Below are positions 6,959 through 11,594 of a stretch of DNA of 11,594 nt, piece after piece; position 1 is the stretch's first letter; the number at the start of each line of letters is the position of its first letter. The position numbers and the translations under genes were made by a program. Origin of the DNA: Methanolinea sp. UBA473 (GTDB lineage Archaea > Halobacteriota > Methanomicrobia > Methanomicrobiales > Methanospirillaceae); NCBI GenBank assembly GCA_002509495.1, contig DAEV01000042.1, forward strand, positions 1 through 11,594. The letters run 5' to 3'. Under the pieces are notes generated by a model that made no database searches, was not told the origin of the DNA, and was given only the letters and a program-made list of their open reading frames with translations.

Positions 6959-7684
6959 TTGCAGCCACAAGCGTATCAGATGGGGTATGACCGGGCCATC
7001 ACAGTGTTCAGCCCCGACGGCCGGCTTTATCAGGTCGAATATGCCCGGGAGGCCGTGAAACGAGGAACCACAGCGGTGGGAATAAAATGTCAGGAAGGTG
7101 TGGTGCTGATCGTGGATAAGAGGGTCAGTTCCCGGCTTCTGGAAGCCTCGAGCATCGAGAAGATCTTCAAGATCGATGACCACATCGGGGTGGCCTCCTC
7201 CGGCCTCGTGGGAGATGCAAGGGCTCTCGTGGACAGGGCACGGATCGAATCCCAGATCAACAGGGTCACGTATGACGAAAGGATCGACGTGGAGGCCCTT
7301 GCCAAGAAACTTGGGGATCATATGCAGACCTACACCCAGTTCGGAGGAGCGAGGCCATACGGAACCGCACTTCTCATCGCCGGTGTAAGCGACGGGGAAT
7401 GCAGGCTCTTCGAGACCGATCCAAGCGGCACTCTGCTGGAATATAAGGCGACCGGGATTGGGATAGGCAGGAACGCGGTGATGAAGGTCTTTGAAGAGGA
7501 ATACCAGTTCGAGAATTCCCTGAAGGACTCGATCCTTCTTGGGATCAAGGCGCTTCACGATGCGACCGAGGGAAAATTCGACGTCAATACTGTGGAGATC
7601 GGGATCATCGAGCGTGAAAGCGCACTCTTCCGCAAGATGAGCAAGGATGAAGTGGCCTCGTTTGTAGAGCAGTTCGAGAAGTAA
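6959..7684 (+). CDS. psmA: Proteasome subunit alpha
   Basis: A 241-residue alpha subunit of the archaeal 20S proteasome. It forms the outer heptameric rings that gate substrate entry and dock PAN/Cdc48-type ATPases. The alpha signature YDRAITVFSPDGRLYQVEYA (10-29) is complete, including the Tyr-Asp-Arg gate motif. SIEKIFKID (65-73) carries the pocket lysine that binds the ATPase HbYX tail. GLVGDAR (82-88) and TQFGGARPYGTALLIAG (126-142) follow. It lacks the N-terminal catalytic Thr, as expected for an alpha subunit. The start is a TTG with a strong Shine-Dalgarno GGAGGAG 5 bases upstream (6947-6953), 2 bp after rnp2. The beta subunit is not in the window. Confidence 0.96.
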   Translation: MQPQAYQMGYDRAITVFSPDGRLYQVEYAREAVKRGTTAVGIKCQEGVVLIVDKRVSSRLLEASSIEKIFKIDDHIGVASSGLVGDARALVDRARIESQINRVTYDERIDVEALAKKLGDHMQTYTQFGGARPYGTALLIAGVSDGECRLFETDPSGTLLEYKATGIGIGRNAVMKVFEEEYQFENSLKDSILLGIKALHDATEGKFDVNTVEIGIIERESALFRKMSKDEVASFVEQFEK

Positions 7685-7694
7685 AGGGAAGAGA

Positions 7695-8390
7695 ATGATA
7701 CCCCTGGAGAAGGCGGTGGTCGCGAGGCTGGAGAGCCACGGGGAGAAATTCGAGATCCTTGTGGACCCTGACCTGGCCGTAAAGTTCCGCCAGGGAGCAG
7801 ACGTAGAACTCGAAGAGATGGTCGCGGCGCTCTATGTCTTCTCGAACGCATCCAGGGGAACCCGTGCCCCGGACGAAGCGCTGACAAAGGTGTTCCAGAC
7901 CACCGATTTTTCCGAGATCGCGAGAAAAGTCATCGAAAAGGGGGAGATCCACCTCACCGCCGAGCAGCGAAAACAGATGATTGCGGAGAAGAGGAAACAG
8001 GTGATCGCCTTTATCTCCAGGAATGCGGTGAATCCCCAGACAGGGCTGCCCCATCCGCCCCAGCGTATCGAGATGGCTATGGAAGAGGCCAGGGTGAATA
8101 TCGACCTGTACAAGCACCTCGACGAGCTGGTGAAAGAGACTGTAAAAGCGCTACGCCCTCTCCTTCCCATACGGTTCGAGGAGTTGCGCCTGGCTGTGAA
8201 ACTCCCTCCGGAGTTCGCTCACAGGGCGTTTGGGGAGATCCAGTCTGCTGCGACGATGGAGAAGGACGAATGGCAGAAGGACGGCTCATGGATCTGCATC
8301 GTGCGCATCCCGGCAGGAATCCAGGGAGATTTTTACAACCTGGTGAACCGCCTCACCAAGGGACAGGGTGAGGTCAGGATCCTTGATTAA
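7695..8390 (+). CDS. sdo1: Ribosome assembly factor SBDS (Sdo1)
   Basis: A 231-residue archaeal SBDS/Sdo1, which in eukaryotes helps release eIF6 from 60S subunits. Three domains are visible. The N-terminal FYSH domain (1-88) includes ARLESHGEKFEILVDPDLA and VFQTTDFSEIARKVIEKGEI. The helical middle (89-160) begins LTAEQRKQMIAEKRKQVIAFISRNAVNP and includes LPHPPQRIEMAMEEA. The C-terminal ferredoxin-like domain (161-231) includes RLAVKLPPEFAHRAFG. Length is typical. ATG 7695 has GGGAAGAG (7686-7692) directly upstream and starts 10 bp after psmA. In many archaea the exosome genes follow at this point; here L37Ae follows instead after 52 bp. Confidence 0.95.
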   Translation: MIPLEKAVVARLESHGEKFEILVDPDLAVKFRQGADVELEEMVAALYVFSNASRGTRAPDEALTKVFQTTDFSEIARKVIEKGEIHLTAEQRKQMIAEKRKQVIAFISRNAVNPQTGLPHPPQRIEMAMEEARVNIDLYKHLDELVKETVKALRPLLPIRFEELRLAVKLPPEFAHRAFGEIQSAATMEKDEWQKDGSWICIVRIPAGIQGDFYNLVNRLTKGQGEVRILD

Positions 8391-8442
8391 GTATATCAGT
8401 GCCGAGCACCAATTATAAAAGACATATCAGAGGGTAGTGCCT
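8389..8442 (+). promoter_or_regulatory. Promoter region of the rpl37ae-rpoP-brix-pcc1-pfdB operon
   Basis: Two TATA-like elements occur: AGTATATC (8390-8397) and AATTATAAAAG (8411-8421). The first would give a leader of roughly 20-25 nt holding the Shine-Dalgarno AGAGGGT (8429-8435); the second would make the mRNA nearly leaderless. ATATCAG occurs twice (8393-8399 and 8424-8430). Coordinates of initiation are inferred only from spacing. Confidence 0.5.
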
Positions 8443-8733
8443 ATGAGCAGCGGACAGACAAAGGCAAAAGGAAGAGTCACAGGGAGTGCCGGACGCTTTG
8501 GGCCCAGATACGGAAGATTTATCCGTAAAAGGGTTGCCGAGACAGAGAAGATCTCTCGTTCGGCCCACCGTTGTCCCCGCTGTGACACCGTAGCGGTGAA
8601 AAGACAGGGGACCGGAATCTGGGCCTGCAGGAAGTGCGGGTTTAAATTCGCAGGAGGGGCTTATACCCCGCAGACGCCCGCCCTGCGCATTGCCATGCGC
8701 ACCATTGACCGGGCACTGGCCGGAAAGGAGTGA
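8443..8733 (+). CDS. rpl37ae: 50S ribosomal protein L37Ae
   Basis: A 96-residue eL43 protein. The basic N-terminus contains GSAGRFGPRYGRFIRKRVAE (14-33), characteristic of the family. A zinc ribbon of the CX2C-14-CX2C type follows, with Cys 44, 47, 62 and 65 (HRCPRC and WACRKC). The Ala/Thr-rich C-terminus has the usual GGAYTPQTPA (71-80). ATG 8443 is preferred over an in-frame GTG at 8437 because AGAGGGT lies 7 bases before it and it gives the normal length. RpoP follows 7 bp later, an order conserved in archaea. Confidence 0.95.
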   Translation: MSSGQTKAKGRVTGSAGRFGPRYGRFIRKRVAETEKISRSAHRCPRCDTVAVKRQGTGIWACRKCGFKFAGGAYTPQTPALRIAMRTIDRALAGKE

Positions 8734-8740
8734 ACCTGTC

Positions 8741-8878
8741 ATGGCAGGCGGAGCGTACAAATGCGCCCGGTGCAAACAGAAGGTGGAGATAGACGTAAAT
8801 GTCCGGTGTCCCTACTGCGGACACCGTATCCTTTTTAAGGAGCGTGGCGCGGCGATCAAAGAGCTGAACGCTCGATGA
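8741..8878 (+). CDS. rpoP: DNA-directed RNA polymerase subunit P (Rpb12 homologue)
   Basis: A 45-residue zinc-binding subunit of archaeal RNA polymerase, equal to Rpb12/Rpc10, which helps promoter opening and assembly of the D-L-N-P platform. Four cysteines at residues 8, 11, 23 and 26 (KCARC and RCPYCG) form the zinc ribbon, followed by HRILFKERG typical of the family. ATG 8741 has AGGAGTG (8726-8732) upstream inside the end of rpl37ae. The stop overlaps the Brix gene start as ATGA (8875-8878). Confidence 0.94.
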   Translation: MAGGAYKCARCKQKVEIDVNVRCPYCGHRILFKERGAAIKELNAR

Positions 8879-9285
8879 CCCTCGTAACCACCTCAAGAAA
8901 ACCGGTCCCTGAATTGCGTTCCCTGGCAAAGGATCTTGCCTTTGCCATTGGAACACCTTATTTCGTCCGTGGCAAGACGCCCTGGGACGACCTGCGGCTG
9001 AAAGATCCCTTAATCCTCCTGTTTTCACAGGCAGGGAAGAAGCGGTTTGCAGTCCAGGTTTTTTTAGAGGGGAAGGAAGTTCTTCAGCTGGCAATACCCG
9101 GCTGGAAGGTGGATCTGAGGCCCGATGCCCGGATGGCCGGGGTCCTCGTGGCAGACCAATCGGTTTATGAGGCATTGGAACCATATATACCGGTAAAATT
9201 CGAAAAGGAAAGCACCTGCACGATGGTGTTCGACGGCACCCGCAGAAGGCACTACATGGTACGGCTGATAGGCCATGGAGCATAA
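8875..9285 (+). CDS. Brix domain rRNA maturation protein (Imp4-like)
   Basis: A 136-residue minimal Brix-domain protein, the archaeal relative of eukaryotic Imp4/Brx1/Rpf/Ssf ribosome biogenesis factors, thought to bind rRNA. The N-terminal TTSRKPVPELRSLAKDLAFAIG (5-26) is the family's opening strand-helix, with the conserved TSR/RP residues. GKTPWDDL (33-40) and the C-terminal region ending MVFDGTRRRHYMVRLIG (117-133) follow the family layout. No enzyme motif is present. It starts inside the rpoP stop (ATGA) and overlaps pcc1 by 11 bp, so it is likely co-translated with both. Its role in archaeal ribosome assembly is inferred by homology. Confidence 0.85.
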   Translation: MTLVTTSRKPVPELRSLAKDLAFAIGTPYFVRGKTPWDDLRLKDPLILLFSQAGKKRFAVQVFLEGKEVLQLAIPGWKVDLRPDARMAGVLVADQSVYEALEPYIPVKFEKESTCTMVFDGTRRRHYMVRLIGHGA

Positions 9286-9535
9286 AGCAGTCTTTCGTTT
9301 CAGATCGGTGCACGCCGAAACGATTTACCATGCTGTCTGCCCGGAAATGGACGCGGAAGTACATCCCAGATCAAAGGCGGCATGCAGCCTGGAAGGATCC
9401 CATGTCCTTGTCCTGGATGTCAGTGCCAGGGACATTGCTGCGTTACGGGCTTCCCTGAATATGTGGCTCCGCCTTATCAGCGTGGCCGAAGAGATGCAGG
9501 TGCTGGCGGAAGAAAGAGGAGAGCAGAGAGTATGA
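9275..9535 (+). CDS. pcc1: KEOPS complex subunit Pcc1
   Basis: An 86-residue Pcc1, the dimerising subunit of KEOPS, which with Kae1 makes threonylcarbamoyl-adenosine at position 37 of ANN-decoding tRNAs. The beta-alpha-beta-beta-alpha pattern is visible: strand VFRFRS (6-11), helix AETIYHAVCPE (14-24), strands around AACSLEGSHVLVLDVSA (35-51), then the helix DIAALRASLNMWLRLISVAEEM (53-74). Its N-terminus overlaps the Brix gene by 11 bp and its stop overlaps the pfdB start (ATGA, 9532-9535). Small size and fold pattern support the call; Kae1/Bud32 are not in this window. Confidence 0.85.
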   Translation: MEHKAVFRFRSVHAETIYHAVCPEMDAEVHPRSKAACSLEGSHVLVLDVSARDIAALRASLNMWLRLISVAEEMQVLAEERGEQRV

Positions 9536-9897
9536 GTGCAATTTCCCCGAAAATGCAGAACCAGATTGCTCAGCTGCAGCAGATGCAGCAGCAGATGCAG
9601 ACGATCGGAGCCCAGAAAACCCAGTACGAGATGGCAGTCCGCGAAGCGAAGAGGGCAAGCGAGGAGTTAAACGACGTCCCCCCGGAAGCCGCCGTATTTC
9701 TGTCAGTGGGCACGGTGATGGTTGAGAAGAAGAAAGATGCGGTATTAACCACCCTGGCGGATAAGATAGAAACTCTTGAGATCCGCATCAAGTCCCTTGA
9801 GAAGCAGGAAACCCTGCTCCAGGGGAAGTTTGAACAGCTCCAGGCCCAGATCAAGCAGGCTCTGGAAGGAAAACCCTCTTCTCCCAGTGCTGCCTGA
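9532..9897 (+). CDS. pfdB: Prefoldin subunit beta
   Basis: A 121-residue beta subunit of the archaeal alpha2-beta4 prefoldin, a cytosolic chaperone that holds unfolded proteins for the thermosome. Two long coiled-coil helices (about 5-45 and 70-112) flank the beta-hairpin region with VPPEAAVFLSVGTVMVEKKKDAV (about 49-71), the typical fold. The N-terminal helix is very Gln-rich (LQQMQQQMQ), due to imperfect CAG/ATG repeats. A Shine-Dalgarno GAGGAGAG (9516-9523) lies within pcc1. It is the last gene of the plus-strand cluster and ends before a T-tract. Confidence 0.95.
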   Translation: MSAISPKMQNQIAQLQQMQQQMQTIGAQKTQYEMAVREAKRASEELNDVPPEAAVFLSVGTVMVEKKKDAVLTTLADKIETLEIRIKSLEKQETLLQGKFEQLQAQIKQALEGKPSSPSAA

Positions 9898-9902
9898 TAA
9901 TA

Positions 9903-9919
9903 GTTCTTTTTTTCTTTTT
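9903..9919 (+). terminator. U-tract terminator after pfdB
   Basis: T7 (9907-9913), then C, then T5 (9915-9919), follows the pfdB stop by a few bases on the plus strand. This is the form of archaeal intrinsic terminators. It lies in the 21-bp gap to the convergent leuA stop. Confidence 0.7.
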
Positions 9920-11448
9920 CAGACCGGTTTTTCCACCCGGTGCAGGAGATTCAGGGCATTGATCATTGCCTCGGCGGATGCGAGAACAATATCGTCGCCC
10001 GAGGCGCTGGCATCGAAGATCCTGCCATGTTCGTCTTCGACTGCAATGGTGACATGGCCGATTGCATCCGATCCTCCCGAGATCGCTTCGATGTTGAACT
10101 CTTTCAATTGGACCCTTACAGGAAGCATGCCCATAATGGCTTTGAGCGCCGCATCCACCGGCCCTGTCCCTGTGGCGGAAAAGACAGATTCTTTCCCTGC
10201 AACGATCGCTTTTACGCTGGCCGTAGGGATTACATGGTTTCCGGTCATCACTGCGATATTCTCCATCTCGATGACCCTGCCCCCATTGACGATTCCCATT
10301 ATGCTCTCGGCGATCTCGTAAAGATCTGCATCCGTGACACGCTTTCCCTTCACGGCAATGAACTTGATCTTCTCCACGATCCGGTCCAGTTCCGTGTCAG
10401 TGGGTTGGAGCCGGACATCCTCGAGCATCTGCTTCACTGCATGGCGGCCGACATGCTTCCCCAGGGTAAGTTTTCGCCGGTGGCCGACCATCTCGGGGGT
10501 CATGATCCCGGGCTCGAAGGTGGCTGCACAGGCGATTACGCCATGGGAATGGATCCCGCTCTCGTGCGAAAATGCATTTTCTCCGACAATAGGGTAGGTC
10601 GGCGGCAGGCCGATTCCCGAGTACCTGGTAATGAGCCGGGACGTCTCGACCAGCTTCTCTTTCACAATCCCTGTACTGATTCCGAAAATTGACTCAAGGA
10701 TCATAACAGTGGGGGCGAGATCGGCATTCCCTGCTCGTTCCCCAAGGCCGTTCACGGTTACCTGGACCTGGGATGCCCCTGCCTCCACTGCAGTGATGGT
10801 ATTCGCAACCGCAAGCCCGAAGTCATTGTGACAGTGGACATCCAGCGGGCAGTCAATCTCGCTTGCTAACCGGGAGATCAGCTGCTTCATTGCCGTAGGG
10901 TAATAGACTCCCACGGTGTCCGGCACGTTAAGGATCGTGGCACCGGATTCAGAAGCAGTCCGGAATACCTGGATCAGGTAGTCAGGGTCCGTCCTAGTGG
11001 CGTCCATGGCCGAGAACATGCACTTGTCGCAGTGATCCCGCACGTAGGAGACGATCTCCCCGGTGATTTCCAAGACTTCCTCGCAGGTCTTCTTGATCGT
11101 GTGAACACGCTGAACCTCGGAGGTAGGGATGAAGACATGAACCATGTCCACTCCGCATTCGAGGCATGCATCCACGTCCTCTTTCCTGGACCGGGCAAGT
11201 CCGCAGATATCCGCGTCCAGGCCGAGTTGGGCGATCGCTTTGACCGTCTCCAGCTCCCCCTGGGAGGAGGCCGGGAAGCCTGCTTCGATGGCGTGGACTC
11301 CGATGGAGGATAACTGCCTCGCAATTTCGAGTTTTTGCTCGAATGTGAACGATATACCGGGCGTCTGTTCACCATCCCTCAGGGTGGTGTCGAAAACAGT
11401 CACCTTTTTCTTCGCCTGGCTATCAACAAAGAAGACAATTCCCCGCAA
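9919..11448 (-). CDS. leuA: 2-isopropylmalate synthase family protein (LeuA/CimA type)
   Basis: About 509 residues of the DRE-TIM aldolase family that condenses acetyl-CoA with a 2-oxo acid. DTTLRDGEQTPG (20-31) is the N-terminal signature, VHCHND (204-209) holds the metal-binding histidines, NGLGERAGN (233-241) is the second signature, and GENAFSHESGIHSHG (289-303) follows. The C-terminal third (about 370-507) is the LeuA regulatory/dimerisation domain, which the homocitrate synthase AksA lacks. That points to LeuA or citramalate synthase CimA. IEAGFP at 54-59 favours LeuA, as I recall CimA having a different residue pattern there. TTG 11448 gives the full frame; GTG 11403 (494 residues, starting just before VFDTTLRDGEQ) is an alternative. 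A TATA box lies at 11492-11499. The 3' end faces pfdB and no U-tract follows its stop. Confidence 0.85.
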   Translation of the reverse strand: MRGIVFFVDSQAKKKVTVFDTTLRDGEQTPGISFTFEQKLEIARQLSSIGVHAIEAGFPASSQGELETVKAIAQLGLDADICGLARSRKEDVDACLECGVDMVHVFIPTSEVQRVHTIKKTCEEVLEITGEIVSYVRDHCDKCMFSAMDATRTDPDYLIQVFRTASESGATILNVPDTVGVYYPTAMKQLISRLASEIDCPLDVHCHNDFGLAVANTITAVEAGASQVQVTVNGLGERAGNADLAPTVMILESIFGISTGIVKEKLVETSRLITRYSGIGLPPTYPIVGENAFSHESGIHSHGVIACAATFEPGIMTPEMVGHRRKLTLGKHVGRHAVKQMLEDVRLQPTDTELDRIVEKIKFIAVKGKRVTDADLYEIAESIMGIVNGGRVIEMENIAVMTGNHVIPTASVKAIVAGKESVFSATGTGPVDAALKAIMGMLPVRVQLKEFNIEAISGGSDAIGHVTIAVEDEHGRIFDASASGDDIVLASAEAMINALNLLHRVEKPV

Positions 11449-11467
11449 CCTTTGTACTGGGTGTCAT
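11423..11467 (-). other. Short upstream reading frame in the leuA leader
   Basis: A 14-codon frame, MTPSTKVAGNCLLC, begins at ATG 11467, close to where the TATA box at 11492-11499 would start transcription. It ends with TGA at 11423 in a different frame from leuA, overlapping its TTG start but lying before GTG 11403. It contains two adjacent Leu codons (CTT CTT) right before the end. It could be a leader peptide or simply chance. Confidence 0.2.
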
Positions 11468-11491
11468 ATCCTATGGTTTGGGCGCTCAACC

Positions 11492-11499
11492 TATAAAAG
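11492..11499 (-). promoter_or_regulatory. leuA: TATA box of leuA
   Basis: The plus-strand string TATAAAAG (11492-11499) reads CTTTTATA on the minus strand, a close archaeal TATA box about 25 bp upstream of a start near 11470. It is the only strong element in the leuA upstream region. Confidence 0.6.
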
Positions 11500-11533
11500 T
11501 GTCTCCGGACCGGTTTCTCACCATATCGATACG

Positions 11534-11550
11534 TTTAATACCTTTATTTT
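11534..11550 (+). promoter_or_regulatory. TATA-like elements upstream of the edge tRNA
   Basis: TTTAATAC (11534-11541) and CTTTATTTT (11542-11550) lie 20-37 bp before the tRNA 5' end at 11571, which is the usual spacing for an archaeal stable-RNA promoter. The stretch 11449-11570 holds only this, the leuA promoter and no protein gene. Confidence 0.45.
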
Positions 11551-11570
11551 CCCTATACTATGAGCGCAAT

Positions 11571-11594
11571 CCCGCCTTAACTCAGACTGGTAGA
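11571..11594 (+). tRNA. 5' part of a tRNA gene, truncated by the window end
   Basis: CCCGCCTTAACTC then AGACTGGTAGA matches the first third of a tRNA. There is a 7-base acceptor strand, T8, A9, a D-stem ACTC, and a D-loop AGACTGGTA with the invariant GG before the returning stem begins. The anticodon lies outside. A C at position 1 is unusual and among archaeal tRNAs is typical of tRNA-Tyr, but that identity is a guess. Confidence 0.7.

Noticed and set aside
6914..7558. A minus-strand open frame of 214 codons opposite psmA
   Set aside because: It is a shadow of the proteasome alpha gene, which has the full signature; open antisense frames are common in GC-rich coding DNA.
8393..8430. Direct repeat ATATCAG in the rpl37ae promoter as an operator
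   Set aside because: Seven bases repeated twice in AT-rich promoter DNA is easily chance; noted only within the promoter entry.
8690..8740. A longer version of RpoP starting at 8690
   Set aside because: The extra 17 codons read through the end of rpl37ae out of frame, while ATG 8741 has a good ribosome-binding site and gives the normal 45-residue subunit.
9570..9600. CAG-rich stretch resembling a trinucleotide repeat
   Set aside because: It is imperfect and encodes the Gln-rich coiled-coil helix usual in prefoldin beta, so it is explained by protein sequence.
9940..10692. A plus-strand open frame of 250 codons opposite leuA
   Set aside because: It is antisense to conserved LeuA coding sequence and the product shows no known domain; Cys/His abundance reflects base composition.
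1..11594. CRISPR arrays, insertion sequences, integrase or phage genes
   Set aside because: No regularly spaced repeats, transposase motifs, terminal inverted repeats or target duplications were seen on either strand.

Overview
The window is chromosomal DNA of a methanogenic euryarchaeon, most likely an order Methanomicrobiales-type genome. The evidence is the gene set: eukaryote-like archaeal information genes (L15e, L37Ae, Rpb12/RpoP, RNase P proteins Rnp2 and Rnp3, proteasome alpha, Sdo1/SBDS, Brix, KEOPS Pcc1, prefoldin beta, NAC, a RecJ/GAN-like DHH nuclease), TATA-like promoters, U-tract terminators and short overlapping operons. Base composition looks moderately GC-rich. Placement below the level of methanogenic Euryarchaeota is inference from protein style, not a search. 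I see no mobile elements, CRISPR arrays or phage genes; this is dense, ordinary core genome.

Layout. (1) Bases 1-152 hold T/A-rich terminator-like sequence. (2) Bases 153-3036 (minus strand) form a tightly overlapped operon, transcribed DHH/RecJ-like nuclease -> PUA-domain protein -> NAC -> TrmI-like tRNA (adenine-N1)-methyltransferase, linking a replication/repair-type nuclease with RNA modification and nascent-chain handling. (3) Bases 3037-3210 are a divergent promoter region with an 8-bp inverted repeat. (4) Bases 3211-5083 (plus) carry a bifunctional NAD(P)H-hydrate repair enzyme overlapping moaC (molybdenum/tungsten cofactor synthesis). (5) Bases 5214-9897 (plus) are a cut-down version of the archaeal 'exosome superoperon': rpl15e, rnp3, rnp2, psmA, sdo1, rpl37ae, rpoP, Brix gene, pcc1, pfdB. 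It joins ribosome assembly, RNase P, proteasome, RNA polymerase, tRNA modification and chaperone functions. The exosome genes rrp4, rrp41 and rrp42, which in many archaea lie between sdo1 and rpl37ae, are absent here, leaving a 52-bp gap. (6) Bases 9919-11448 (minus) encode a 2-isopropylmalate synthase-family enzyme, convergent with pfdB. (7) The right edge (11571-11594) holds the first 24 bases of a plus-strand tRNA gene, cut by the window end.

The most useful leads are the missing exosome core, a 14-codon upstream reading frame with paired leucine codons in front of leuA, an AT-rich C-terminal tail of rnp2 that doubles as a likely psmA promoter, and a shortened DIPSG-type region in the epimerase half of the NAD(P)HX repair enzyme. 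Nothing here amounts to a clearly new biological system.
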